Positions 25,401-36,092 of a DNA stretch of 64,000 bases are shown piece after piece. Made by a program: the position numbers and the translations under genes. Each line of letters starts with the position of its first letter. The stretch's first letter is position 1. The notes beneath the pieces are model-generated. The model had not been told where the DNA came from. It made no database searches and worked only from the letters and a program-made list of their open reading frames with translations. The stretch is from Amoebophrya sp. A120 (Eukaryota > Sar > Dinophyceae > Syndiniales > Amoebophryaceae). Where the stretch lies: positions 3,405,144-3,469,143 of the forward strand of contig CAJINV010000012.1 in NCBI GenBank assembly GCA_905178155.1, read 5' to 3'.

Positions 25401-26228
25401 GATAAACGGTGCGCGAAGCTGAGAAACGAGTTGCTGCCGAAGTGGAAAAAGCAATTGTCAAAATTGAAACCGCCACCAGAGCGGGGGGTGACGGAGGACG
25501 ATATGAACATCGACGAAACAACTTGTTCTAGCAACCTGGTTTCTGACGAGATCCACTCCCTGGAAAACCTGATCGAGCGGGTTGAATCCTTTTTGAAAAT
25601 CGACGCCTGGGAGCGGGAGACCAGGCCCGGCCAGGGGCCGAACGCGAAGTTACAGGCGTTTTTGGACGCGGACGCGGCGATAAGTGAGGACGAGGAAGAA
25701 GAAAACGACAGCTCTAACTCCTCCAACTCCAACAGCGCGGCACTGATGAATAACGAAGAAAATGATAATGAACTCAGTGTAGCAGATCAGCAAAAGCCGA
25801 CGTCTCTTCTGCCCGAAACCACACCCGTGAATGAAGAAGATTCGGCAGGGATTCCGAAACTGAAACACACGCCACCGCAGGGATTTGTGAAGCAAACGGA
25901 AAAGGAACTACAGCAAACGCCGAACTTTGGCATGCTGGTCGACAACTCGAACAGCAGTACAACTACGAGTGTTGCTGCCCACGAAGTACTAGAAGCATCT
26001 TCTTTACTATCCACGCAGAAGGTCCACCGGTTGGAGTCGGATGGGACTTGTGGGGAAGTAGCTGTAGGAGGCTGTTTGAATAACAACACCAGCACGGTAA
26101 CCACGACAACGAGTTACAGTAGCGAACAGTCGTCAAACGGTGGTGGCGTAAAGAAGATGAATGTGGACGATGTTGTTGATGACCCAGAGGACGATGATAT
26201 GGAGGTGGAGGTGGAAGTTTTAACGTGA
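22469..26228 (+). CDS. TPR domain plus PDK1-like serine/threonine kinase
   Basis: Five exons (22469-23351, 23636-23715, 23936-24101, 24263-24440, 24752-26228) total 2,784 nt and 927 residues; all four introns are introners. Residues about 12-130 form TPR-type helices (EGNAEFKSKDYESAVAKYSK, then SNRAQCYSNLNEW). The kinase has a glycine loop VGTGNYTS (from 167), VALK lysine K279, HRDLKAEN (H369, D371), DFG at 390-392, and an activation loop ending VGTPQFMSPE. The last motif and the GLPPFQAGSEYL segment point to the PDK1 branch of AGC kinases. An acidic, Glu/Ser-rich insert of about 100 residues lies between the glycine loop and the lysine. The roughly 400-residue C-terminal tail is acidic and I see no PH domain in it. 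The substrate is unknown; TPR fused to this kinase type is unusual. Confidence 0.88.
23352..23630 (+). mobile_element. Introner, family G (279 bp)
   Basis: Left end TATCATATGTAAAAACGTCT, right end GGGACGTCTTTACTCAGGAT followed by A. Perfect flanking repeat CGAGT (23347-23351, 23631-23635). Excision joins the kinase helix THEL to RREKDILYRC. The interior matches the 48978 copy in reverse orientation. Confidence 0.93.
23716..23930 (+). mobile_element. Introner, family C (215 bp)
   Basis: Nearly perfect terminal inverted repeat: TCGCAAAAAAAAACTGTTTC at the left against GAAACAGTTTTTTCTTGCGA at the right. Perfect flanks AAATG (23711-23715, 23931-23935). Excision joins YFQDEM to QVYMVLEYCGG. Confidence 0.95.
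24102..24257 (+). mobile_element. Introner, family D, forward (156 bp)
   Basis: Left end TATCCACAGTAAACTTCCTG, right end GAAATTTGTATTGCATA. Flanks AAACG / GAACA match at only 3 of 5, suggesting age. Excision rebuilds the catalytic-loop region HRDLKAEN-VLVNHLTGLV in frame. The same family lies in reverse orientation at 38892. Confidence 0.88.
24441..24746 (+). mobile_element. Introner, family H (306 bp)
   Basis: Left repeat GGATCGAAATCGACAAAATC and right repeat GATTTTGTCAATTTCGATTC form long arms. Perfect flanks ACAGA (24436-24440, 24747-24751). Excision joins NKFTD to YKSEVWSFGC, a conserved kinase segment. Confidence 0.95.
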
Positions 26229-28683
26229 AAGCTACTTACTGCTATTCCCATTCTTGACTTCACTAAAGGTGAGTGGGCCGAAGTGTGTAGAAAGATATTT
26301 TTTCAACAAGTTTTTCAGTTTTTCAAAGCAAAGAATTACTCGTCTGAAACTGAATGTCTTGGTCTTACACAAAGCAGATTTTGATGGCGTTACAGTGTTT
26401 AAACATGAGAAAAACTTCTGTATGCGAGATATCAAGTGACCGCATTGACTTTACAGTCGACTCATCTTCACGAAAAAACACATTTCAAGCGACAGTGGAC
26501 GAAATAAACCAAGCGACATCTCTTGCAGCGACAGTGCCAAAATTACGTATATATAAGTAGGCTATCGGTGTGCGAAGCTGAAGCATTTTGGCAATGAAGA
26601 GATGGCAATGTTAAATAGTGTGAGCGAGCCGATAGATGGCTACTGCTGTTCTTCATTTCGAATTCTATATGCTTCGTGTGCTCTACACGTAGTCCACAGC
26701 TCAGTATGCCAGGAAGGCAAAGGAGCTTGCGGGGAAATAGATAGAAGGCGAAGCGATTTTCTACAACGAACTGCGCGGCGGTCTGTGTTGAGCTGACGGG
26801 CGGGGAGCTTGGAACTTTCCGGCGCAGGAGGCCGACCTGGGGCGACCAGCGGGCGCGGCCGTTTGCCGAAGGTCCAGAAGTTGCCCCCGCCCCCGCGCGA
26901 CAACCTCCGCAGCGATGGCCGCCCCTGCCTCTAGCCCCTTGGCGTGGCTTGGCGGAGACTCCAGGCGATGCGGCGAAGGAAGTCCTCAGCCATCTGTGGC
27001 GAAGCCGGCAAGCTGTTGCCCCTTTCATTCGCGGGGGCGCGCGCGCGTTGCGGCATAACAGGCGCGCGCGATGGGCGCGGCCGGGCCGACCGTTTCTAGT
27101 TACCCTCCTGCGTCCCAGCGCCCCCAGCAGGGGGGCCGGGCCGCTGCATAGGCTGGCGCGCCTGCACGCCTGGCGGCGCTGGTTGAATGATGGAAGGCCG
27201 GGCCCGCAGGCATCGGCGTGCCCTGCCCTTTGGTGGGGCGGGACCCGTTTCGCCTCGGTGGGGCGCTTCCCGGCCGCTTTCGGTGGTGCCCCTTCGGGTT
27301 GCACCGGCTGCCGCCTGGCCGATGCTGGGCCCTCCCATCCGGGCGCGCGCGCCAGTGCCCAAGCGAACCCGCCGCCAGCGCCACCCAACTGACAGACTCG
27401 CACCGCGGCCGGCGCCGGGGAGCGAGCCAGCGCAGGGAACGCGCGAAGGCGGAATGAGACGGAGACCGGCCCCGGCCCCCTCCCGGCGCGCCAGCTTTTT
27501 TGGCCCGTCGGCGCGCGCGTTTCCGGTTCGCCCGCGTTTTCTTTGTGCCCGCCCGCCGCCGCCGGGCGAGGCTGGCGCGCGACTCTCCCCCGGGGGAGTG
27601 TAGGCTCCTTCGCTTGTCTGCCCGCCGAAGGTCGCAGGGCCACCCAGCCGGCCCCATGAAGCAACCAACGAACCAAGGCGCCCCGGCCGGAGCGGCTGGC
27701 CGGCGGACGAGGTGGCTCCGAAGGCAGGGGCGCGCGCGCAGTGTGTTGCGTTCTGTTCGATGGGGTGTGGCGCCGGTGGCGTTGTCCGCGCGCCCGCCCG
27801 CCTGCCTGTCGCGCCGCTGGTTGGCCCGCCTACCGGGGCGGGCGCGCGGGCCCGGCCGAGTTATGGTGCCCCCGAAGATATGTTGCCTGTTTCGGGTGGG
27901 CGGCCCGGGCTTGTATGCCTTGTGTGCAGGGCGAAGCGCGTGCCCATCACTCCCGACGCCGTTTCGGGTTTTGTAGAAAGATCGTGTCGCCTCGCCAATC
28001 AGTCATGCGAAGTCAGACAGTGATGCTGGCGCGTCGCTTAGATCGATACGCCATCAAGAGCGTTGCATTTTCCCAAGTGATGGGCCCTACCTTGTCCTCC
28101 TGGTCCTACAGTTTCGAGCTCTACTACTGTGATGCTTTGCTCGATCCTTTTGTATTTGTATGACTATGCTGCTGGAGCAGATGAAGCATCAAGACCAACG
28201 GGAACAGCTCCAGTGTGGTTAGGCGCGTAAAAGAATATGCGCACGGCGATTGTCAATTCTTTTTCGTTTTTTTTCCAAAGTCCACCGCGCAAACTTTTTT
28301 TTTCGCTTCAGTTCAAACACAGATCCAGGCTGTAGCAACAGCGAGCTCTCGGACGCCGAGAATGAGGCACGTGGATATTTTTGGTCGCTCCGAATTTTTT
28401 TACAGTACAAATGGAGACAAACGCAGCACTAAAGTGTCCGCACAGGCCAGGTTTCATGCTGCATATTTGACTAGTTCTACTTCTACACCACACACACGCT
28501 CTGTTTTCGTTAAGTTTATTGAATGTCTCGAACAAATAGTTTCGCATTAAGTTAAAGTTTTTGTGTTGCTTTTTTTTCGATTGCATCTGGGTAAAATTAC
28601 CGATATCAGCACGTGCGAACTTGATGGTCTTACTTCATCCATCCACTGCAAACACGCACTTCTCTCCTGCAAAACTCTTCAAC
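26229..28683. other. Spacer with a GC-rich island (about 26,780-27,990)
   Basis: The spacer changes from ordinary composition to very high GC at about 26,780 and back at about 27,990. The island is full of GGCC, GCGCGC and GGCGCC words and carries ORFs of 100-377 codons on both strands with Arg/Pro/Gly/Ala-biased products, which I read as composition artefacts. No repeat unit, RNA gene or introner is visible in it. The final 500 bases are AT-richer and precede the next gene. Confidence 0.6.
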
Positions 28684-31600
28684 ATGGTATCAAGCAAAGC
28701 TGCAATGACAGCCGCAGCTCTCCTTCTCTGCCCCATTGTGTCACGCCTCTTCGTTAACGCGGTGCAACTCGCTTCAGCACCCGGACGGCCGAAGAAGACG
28801 ACGAGTATAACAAAAGGCAGGGCATCAACCGCTTCTAGTAGCAAGACAAAGCCTAAGCCTTCCTCTGGGCCGTCGTCGTCGAAAACGAAAACCAATGCTG
28901 CAGCCACTACTTCCGTCAATAAAGAGCCATCTTCTGCGACAACGTCCACGGGCAGCGACGCAGGAAGTAGTGCCACAGCAAAGGAGGTGCCTGAAGTTGA
29001 TGAAACGACGGATGGAAACATCAAGGAGCGTTTGATGTGGAGCGATCTGGCTGTATCTTCAGGCGAGGATGAAGACGATGATCCAGCGGTGGTCAGCAAA
29101 GAGCTCGATCGGATTCATTCACTGGACTCGAGTACAAGTTTTTCTACGAAGACCACTGAAGTCACAGAAAGTGGGGCTCTTCACGTTGGAACATCTCGTA
29201 GCATATCCTTCGGCTCATCTGCAGATGATAGCAATACTGGTGCGTCATCTTCTAATTTTGGCCCGAACACGATGTGGGTGTTCGGCCTTGGTAACGTCAC
29301 GGGAGAGGGTCCATTTCCACCACGACCTGATGCGGAAGATCCAAAGGACGACTGGCCAGCTTTGGGAGCATCTGTTACCGTGGCGTCCTCCAGGTCTTCT
29401 ACCGCTGCAGGAAGAGCCACTGTCGGTCGTCAGCGAGCGAACTTGCAAGGTGGAAAACCGAAGCAGCAGGAGCTGCCGCAAGTGGATAAAAGTAATCAGC
29501 AGCAACAGCCTCCTGTAGCTGCAGGCACTGTTGCTCCCATAGGGTTGGGAAAGGTCGACGAGAAAGATCGTTGGTGGGCCTCTACTCCTTCCTTCTCTGA
29601 TGGAGCACCATCGGGTCGAGGAAAGGCAACTACTGCCGGAATTAACTACAGCGACCATGACTCCGAGGCCTCACGGACACCTAAAAATAACACACTCCCT
29701 CGAACAGCCCACCCGCCGAAGAGAACCCGGGACGCCAGGGGGAGGGCTAGCATAATGCTGAAGAAAAAACAGATTGTTGCGAAATTCAAGGCGAAGTTTG
29801 ACCATGCCCCCGGTGATCATGCGAAAACCGCACCCGCTGCCGCGTCGATTTCGCCGAACACTGGAAATAAGCTCGCAAGAAGCAGTACAGTGGAGACGGA
29901 TTCAAGTTGTGACCCTCTGTCCTCCTCGTCCTCGCAAGTGCCGCTGAACTACGATCCCGATGCCTGGCCGGCCCTGTCGGCGAAGAAGTCATCTCCGTTT
30001 TTGCAGAAAGGCAAAAAGACCGAAAGTAGTAGTGCGGCCGAACAGCACGCTTCGAGCATTTTTAGTGCCACCTCAGACACCTCCCTCTTGCACAGACCAT
30101 CCGCTTCGGGCGGTGCAAACTGCTTGGACGCATCGGCCGAGGTTTTTGTACCGACGAGCCATAGAACTCTGGACGCAGTTCTACAACCTTTTCCACCGAT
30201 GAAAACTAGTACAAAACTTTTGGACGCTTCGGCGAAAGTTTTCGTCCCAGCACAGCAGTCGACACCGGAAGCGTGTCAGGCCCAACAAGATCAAGAAAAA
30301 TCTCTAGATCATGACGAATTGCCGATGGAAGGGATCTGCTCAACAGCAGATGAAACAGGATTTTCTAGTTCCACTATGTCCGTCGATGCAGGGGCTGTGC
30401 CTTCTTCTTCTACTCATGATCTACAAAAACTTGGACGAAACGCGGAGAAGAAAGAGCAACCTGATGAGCAAATGCACGTCGCGGATCAAGTAGAAACCAA
30501 AGAACAAGCAGAACCGTCCACTCCAACACTCCGCCTCGAAGACATCGAGGGCGATTTGATGACGGTGAAAATTGTGTCCGCGACGCGCAACGGCGCCGAA
30601 CTGACCAACGCCTGGCTGTGGCCCGAGTTGAGTTGGCCGTTTTGGTACTGCAAAAACTTCTTGGAAAGGGGCTTGACAGTGAGGATGCTGAGAGACGGGA
30701 TTCGGCATAATTTCCCACCAGACAGTGGGGAGGTGAACTTGGTTGTCGGGACAAAGATTCTAGTCCCGGGGAGTTCAGATGATGAAAGGCTGGTGTCCGA
30801 TCTGGTCGGGGAAATGCAACAGGAATGGCTGATGCAGCAGCAATTTGAGATGAGCAAGAACGAGGCTGCGGTTGGTTTTCACGATAAAGCACAAGAAGCT
30901 CAAGCTGGTCAACACGCCTACTACGATTACGAGCAACAGTTGGAACACATTCACAACTACCCAACGGAAGATCCTGCATCGATGTCAGGAGCCACTGGAA
31001 GCTTATCTTCAGGAGCAAGCTTCTCCCGCTCCTGTGGCACGACATCACATCAATCACAGCGGACGAGTCATGTGCACCAGATGCATGCGCTGCAGCTGCA
31101 CCAAGGACAGCTGGTCGGGTTTATGGTGCCCTGCGTGCTGTTCGGAATTCCAGAGGGGACTGAGGAGCGGGGACAAAGTTATGACCATGGCATGGATATG
31201 GAAGCAGATCAAGAGGCGGAACAGCACGCGCAGCAACCCGTCGTCGCAGGTACCGAACAGGCGCACAGTCCTAGTCGCGGTTCGCCGGTAACTGGCGCCG
31301 GTGAAGATGTAGTCGACCGGGGTGAGCATGTACAACAGAAATACGAAGTTAAAGTTACAGAGCAGGAACAAGACCCCAGCATGAACGACGACGAGACACC
31401 GCAGACGAAAGCGGAAGCGAAATTGTTTCTGGATGGTGACATCGAGGAACAGGAAGAAGTTTCTCCCCCTGGTATACTAGACCTACTTAATATCTCTCGT
31501 GAGCCGCAATCAGCAAAAATCGTGACTGCAGTCAGTTCGGACGTCGACAGCAGCTCTACTAACGAGATCAAGGCGCAACGGTTCGAGAAAGGAGAGAAAG

Positions 31601-31923
31601 GCACTGTCCGATACTACACAGAAAAAAAGGAGGAGCTTGGTGAAGACACTTTGATCCACCTTGACGTGCCCTACCTGCGTGACGAAGATGGTACGGGCGT
31701 GGATGCGCCGTTTGCAAATCTACACGAAGAGTGGGGTTGTCCGGACTCTTGGGAGGATTTGTTGGAAGATGAGAAAGTGGAGGAGAACCCAAGAGGGAAA
31801 GGCGGGCCTAAAAGTAAAAAGGGGTCTGCGTCGAAGAGCAGAAAGAGTTCGTGCGCGCCGGCTTTGATGAAAACTATTATGGAGGGTTGTGCGCTTGAGA
31901 AGCAGGATGAGAAGATGTGCTAG
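28684..31923 (+). CDS. PAM2-motif protein with signal-like N-terminus, paralogue 1
   Basis: An intronless 1,079-residue protein; the ATG at 28684 gives an N-terminal hydrophobic stretch ending near NAVQLASA that resembles a cleavable signal peptide. An upstream in-frame ATG at 28624 would put 20 residues before it. Two PAM2-like motifs occur at residues 481-490 (LDASAEVFVP) and 513-522 (LDASAKVFVP); PAM2 is known to bind the MLLE domain of poly(A)-binding protein. Two WPAL motifs lie at 224 (DDWPALG) and 428 (DAWPALS). A conserved core at about 615-710 (LTNAWLWPELSWPFWYCKNF) is shared with the gene at 34593, as is LMWSDLAVSSGEDE near residue 118. The rest is Ser/Gln/Glu-rich and probably disordered. 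I do not recognise the core domain. Confidence 0.75.
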   Translation: MVSSKAAMTAAALLLCPIVSRLFVNAVQLASAPGRPKKTTSITKGRASTASSSKTKPKPSSGPSSSKTKTNAAATTSVNKEPSSATTSTGSDAGSSATAKEVPEVDETTDGNIKERLMWSDLAVSSGEDEDDDPAVVSKELDRIHSLDSSTSFSTKTTEVTESGALHVGTSRSISFGSSADDSNTGASSSNFGPNTMWVFGLGNVTGEGPFPPRPDAEDPKDDWPALGASVTVASSRSSTAAGRATVGRQRANLQGGKPKQQELPQVDKSNQQQQPPVAAGTVAPIGLGKVDEKDRWWASTPSFSDGAPSGRGKATTAGINYSDHDSEASRTPKNNTLPRTAHPPKRTRDARGRASIMLKKKQIVAKFKAKFDHAPGDHAKTAPAAASISPNTGNKLARSSTVETDSSCDPLSSSSSQVPLNYDPDAWPALSAKKSSPFLQKGKKTESSSAAEQHASSIFSATSDTSLLHRPSASGGANCLDASAEVFVPTSHRTLDAVLQPFPPMKTSTKLLDASAKVFVPAQQSTPEACQAQQDQEKSLDHDELPMEGICSTADETGFSSSTMSVDAGAVPSSSTHDLQKLGRNAEKKEQPDEQMHVADQVETKEQAEPSTPTLRLEDIEGDLMTVKIVSATRNGAELTNAWLWPELSWPFWYCKNFLERGLTVRMLRDGIRHNFPPDSGEVNLVVGTKILVPGSSDDERLVSDLVGEMQQEWLMQQQFEMSKNEAAVGFHDKAQEAQAGQHAYYDYEQQLEHIHNYPTEDPASMSGATGSLSSGASFSRSCGTTSHQSQRTSHVHQMHALQLHQGQLVGFMVPCVLFGIPEGTEERGQSYDHGMDMEADQEAEQHAQQPVVAGTEQAHSPSRGSPVTGAGEDVVDRGEHVQQKYEVKVTEQEQDPSMNDDETPQTKAEAKLFLDGDIEEQEEVSPPGILDLLNISREPQSAKIVTAVSSDVDSSSTNEIKAQRFEKGEKGTVRYYTEKKEELGEDTLIHLDVPYLRDEDGTGVDAPFANLHEEWGCPDSWEDLLEDEKVEENPRGKGGPKSKKGSASKSRKSSCAPALMKTIMEGCALEKQDEKMC

Positions 31924-34592
31924 ATATACTTCAGTTCTTTTTCATACGTTTTTCTTTTTTGTTTTATTGCAATTTTATTGCAGCAATTCAGCTCCAGCAC
32001 CAGCTTGCAAACTTTGTGTACAAGAAAGCTAACTTTGGTCTTCGTCCTGGTCCTGATATGCTGCTCTATATGAGTCCAGAGAATACAGCACAGATCATGA
32101 AGTGATGAAGCCCATGCTTCAACATGGATGCGCCAAGCCTCAGTGAAGAAGTGCCAGCCGATATGCTGTTGCTGACGCAAACACACTGGAAAAAAATGCA
32201 TCCCATGTCAGACAGCACCAGTTATTTCAGTTTGTTTATATTATCTGATCTGTTTTTGCAGCTGTCGAAGTCAACATCTACATCACCAAAAGCAAAGAGC
32301 CAACCAGCACGGTCTCCTGGTATTTCTGCCTTCTTCTCCCAAGATCCAAACGGCAATCCGTGTTCAAGGATGGGGACACGACATCCGCACACTCTCGCTT
32401 TTCAGGGGGCATCTACAGCGCAGCCTATGTATTCGTTGACCTTGGCCCTTTGCTAAGCACAGTGGCTACGCGGGGAACTTTAGCAGGCGGCGTCGCCCAT
32501 CCGTGCGGTGCCACCCGTGTGGGGCGGCACTGTCACAGTGCGCGCAGATCCACCCACCGAGGCCCTGCCGGCTTCTCGCCCCCGGGGCCTGCTACGCGGC
32601 GGGCATTTGCAGGCGCTCCCAAGCAAAGGCCCCGGATACCCGTGCGGCGCGTCGGCGCGTCAACGTCTGCCCGCCAATGTGTGGCGAGTTGGTCGCGCGG
32701 GCGCCGGCGGGGCAATTTCCGGCCGGGCGCCCGCTGCTTTGTTTCGCCTGCCATATGCCTTCGCATCGCTTCGCATGCAGCGGCAGCACGCCGGCCGGCT
32801 TCGGCCTTTTGATAGACCTGCCCGGCGTGCTTGCCCCTCGTGCCGGGTTTTGGCGGCTTTCCTTCGGTAGCCCGCCGACTTGAGCCGGTGGCCTGGAGGA
32901 AGGGCCGCCCGCGCCTTGCGCCGGTCGGGGCCTGCGAGCGTGCTACTCAATAGCCCCCCGGGGGGCGCTGCCGGCGCGCGTAGCGCAGGATGGCGTCGGA
33001 CCAGATCGGTGGAAGCTTCCGGCCGGAGAACTTGCTCAAATACTTGGATGGGCCGGGCGCCGCGAGTGCATTGCGTACACTTCGACGAGGGGCCCGCGCT
33101 GTTAGTTTGTGCCGAAGGGCCGCCGCCGGTCCGGGGGGGCGGCGCGCCGGAGAAGCCGCTAGCCCCCCCTTGCTGGGCACCATAGGGCCCCCGGCCCCGG
33201 ATCGGGGGGGCAGTGGCTCTGCCCGTTTGCCCGCGCGCCCGTCGCGGTTTGCGTCGTGCGCGCGGGCGCGTGTCTTTCTTTGGGGCCGGCATGTGTGTCG
33301 GCGCCCCGCCCCATTGAGCACCGCGCCCCCCCTTGTCGGTCCTGCGAAGGTGCGCGCGCCGCGTGCTCGTTGCCTGGCAGGCTAGCTTCACAAAATGAAA
33401 AAAATGCCATAGGGGCCGGCTCTTCCTTCGCGCCCGGGTGGGGCATTGTGTTGCCTACCCGCCCGCCCGATCGTCGCTCGGTGGCGCGGCCTCTGTGCCA
33501 TTCATCACATGCTTCCCTGCCCAGCAGACATTGTTGGCCCGGGGGGCAGTGGTTGGCCCAGTCGGCCGCCGCCCGCCCAGGTTCGTCCGCAGTGCAGACT
33601 AATGATTGGCCTGCCTTAGGCTTGGGCTTCGGCTTGGGCGTGGCTCACACATGGCTTCGCGCCTTCGCCATCTCCGTTTTCCTCGCTCCTGCAGCTGCAT
33701 TCAAGTTCTTGCAATTGGTGCTCGTTCGGCGCAGATTTCAAGCCCGGCATACGCCATTTTGAAGCCTTGAGCCCTCTGAGGGAAGGAAAGATGATCGCGT
33801 GTAGATGTTGTTTGTGGGCAAGATCAAAGCTGTGGTTAGCAGTGGCAGATATAGGTGTCGTGGTGAGAAGTGATTGCAACGAACTGAGGATCCCGATCCA
33901 GACCCAACAAGATTTCGCTCAAGTTTTACGTCGTCGGATGGATCTTTTGTGAATAAATAGTGGTCGTGCTTTTGGTTTTGATGATTGAAGACGATCCAAC
34001 TACTTTGTTGCATTGAAGGCTAGTGTTTTAACCGAAGTTACTTACCGTGAGAAGATGTTGCCTTCGACATGGTGTGAAGATCTTTATAGTGCAAGAAGAT
34101 GCAGATGCTTGTCCGACGATGCCTTGCTAAGGTATTCCCTCAACCGCATGACTCAGGATCTAATGAATTAGCGTTAGTTTAAGCTGCTCATGCTCAACAT
34201 CATCGTCATCTTGCTGTACTGTAACCTTTGGTCGAGATTGTGCTGACAGACAGTTCACGAATCCTGAGAACTTGATGAGTAGTCCCGCCTTCTGTATGTT
34301 GTGTGTGTAGAGTAGAGTTGTTCTTTTTGACGGACGGTGTTTGTATTCAGTCCTCTTTCATCAACATACTTCAACAGCGCATCTTCGAAGTGTGAGCGTC
34401 TCTAGGCCGACAGGTCGTCGCAAAAAGATTTCTTGCAGAAACGCGACAATTGTCAGTGGATTGTTCAGTTTTAAGTATCCTTTTCTGCATTTTTTACCAC
34501 TAATTTGTTTCAAGCGCGGACGACAAACATTCTGCATTTCCGGCATATCCGACTCTTGAAACCTGAATCCAGTAAAAATCTAAAACACGATC
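31924..34592. other. Spacer with a GC-rich island (about 32,440-33,760)
   Basis: Low-GC ends surround a 1.3-kb GC-rich block with long overlapping ORFs on both strands, again read as compositional. No gene was found. It separates the two paralogous PAM2-motif genes. Confidence 0.6.
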
Positions 34593-36092
34593 ATGAAGTG
34601 CATACCAACTCGCATTCTCGTCTGCTGTGTCGCAGCAGGCATTGCAGACGCAGTGCGAGCTGTACATTCCGCAAATAAGACGCAAGCAATTTCTCCGGCC
34701 GCCGATGGAGACGGAGGACACATCGACGAGGATCGAAATCCAGCAGCGCAAGAAGAACGCAAATTGTTGTGGAGCGAGATACCGACGTCGTCCGACGAAG
34801 AAAAAGAGCGAGCGGCCCGGTCTCGTTTGACCAAGAAAATCATCACTCAGAGGAATCGTTCGAGGCCGAACGGTGCAACTCATTATTCAGCTGGGGGAGA
34901 CACAAGTACCACCAGCGGCTCAAGTACATCGGCTACTTCGTCTCCCGACATGCCATCCGCCGGAGGTCGGCACTCCTATCGTCCTCTCCTGAGTCAAAAA
35001 TTTACTCGAACCTCGTCTCCTGATAGACGCACACGACGCACTGGTCGTGGGCATGCAGTGAGATTTTTCCCGGAAGAGCAAGAGCCACAGAGCACAACAG
35101 GAACTGCTGGAACGACAATTACAACTGGGGGTCTATTAAACGCCTCCGCGGAAGAGTTTGTGCCTTCGATTTTTCATTCCAGTTCTAGTACAACCCTGGA
35201 CCCCTCAGCAGAGGAGTTTGTGCCGCGAAACTACATGTCGAAGAGCGCGACTGCTGGTGCGTCAATGGCTGATGACGAACTACAGAACAAAGGGTACGAC
35301 GTCGAGCAAAGATCTTCTGACGCGCCTTTCCTTCGATTCGCAGACATCGCGGACCGAATCACGACGGTGCACATCCACGAGGCGACCGAGAACTCTGCCG
35401 TGCTGACCAATGACTGGCTCTGGCCCAGCAGAGATCACCCATTTTGGTACCAAAACGCGTTTGCGCAGAGACTGACCGTGGCCGCACTGCGGAAAGGAAT
35501 TCAGCACAATTTTCCGGAGGAGTTCGGAGACATTAACTTCGTTGTTGGTGGAGCGAATAATATTAAAGTGTTACCGGTCGGCGGCCCAGAGGATGACGAG
35601 TTGGTTTCCGAAGTCGTGAAGGGGAGTCTATTGGAAAAAGTGGCGGCTGAAAGAGAAACCAAGATGAGGAGCAAGAGCGGACGTCACACCAGAAAGCGTC
35701 ACGACGCGTTTTTACCTGGTTTTCACTCTTTGTCCGAAAGCGCAGGAGCTGTTGGCACACAACTTGCAGTACTGCAAAAACACCAGGAGCAGTTACGACG
35801 AGGCTTGTGGTCAGCACCGTATTCTTGTGTTGATAGGATTTCGGAGGAGGCAGGGCACGAAAACGAAAGCCAGATTTCCGGTGGTGGTTTCGATGCCTGC
35901 TCTCGTGAACCAGAAATGATTGCAGCAGAGGGCCACCACGACGAGGGTATTCATGTTCGTGTGAGTGGAGGAACCGTCAACCATGTCGACCGCTTGGTGG
36001 GTCCGCCGTACGTGACGGCCCAGGACGCAAGTAGTAGCACCCTGTTGTACTCAGGAGATGCTTCGTCGGAGGAGGATGGACGGGCTGCGTGA
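34593..36092 (+). CDS. PAM2-motif protein with signal-like N-terminus, paralogue 2
   Basis: An intronless 499-residue protein. The N-terminus (MKCIPTRILVCCVAAGIADA) looks like a signal peptide. PAM2-like motifs LNASAEEFVP (182-191) and LDPSAEEFVP (202-211) fit the consensus better than those of the neighbouring paralogue, with Glu-Phe at the key positions. The core at about 247-342 (LTNDWLWPSRDHPFWYQNAF, then LRKGIQHNFP and VVGG) aligns with residues 615-710 of the 28684 gene, as does KLLWSEIPTSSDEE near the N-terminus. It is half the length of its paralogue and lacks the WPAL motifs. Tandem duplication followed by divergence is the simple reading. The function is unknown; PABP binding is a family-based inference. 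Confidence 0.75.
   Translation: MKCIPTRILVCCVAAGIADAVRAVHSANKTQAISPAADGDGGHIDEDRNPAAQEERKLLWSEIPTSSDEEKERAARSRLTKKIITQRNRSRPNGATHYSAGGDTSTTSGSSTSATSSPDMPSAGGRHSYRPLLSQKFTRTSSPDRRTRRTGRGHAVRFFPEEQEPQSTTGTAGTTITTGGLLNASAEEFVPSIFHSSSSTTLDPSAEEFVPRNYMSKSATAGASMADDELQNKGYDVEQRSSDAPFLRFADIADRITTVHIHEATENSAVLTNDWLWPSRDHPFWYQNAFAQRLTVAALRKGIQHNFPEEFGDINFVVGGANNIKVLPVGGPEDDELVSEVVKGSLLEKVAAERETKMRSKSGRHTRKRHDAFLPGFHSLSESAGAVGTQLAVLQKHQEQLRRGLWSAPYSCVDRISEEAGHENESQISGGGFDACSREPEMIAAEGHHDEGIHVRVSGGTVNHVDRLVGPPYVTAQDASSSTLLYSGDASSEEDGRAA

Noticed and set aside
26543-27676. 377-codon minus-strand ORF and many other long ORFs in the GC-rich islands
   Set aside because: Open frames occur on both strands at once, products are Arg/Pro/Gly/Ala-biased with no family signature, and stop codons are simply rare at this GC.
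33750-33785. Second spliced-leader-like match (GCCATTTTG near a reverse-strand CTTGAGCC)
   Set aside because: The two words are on opposite strands and do not form one contiguous leader match; chance is sufficient.
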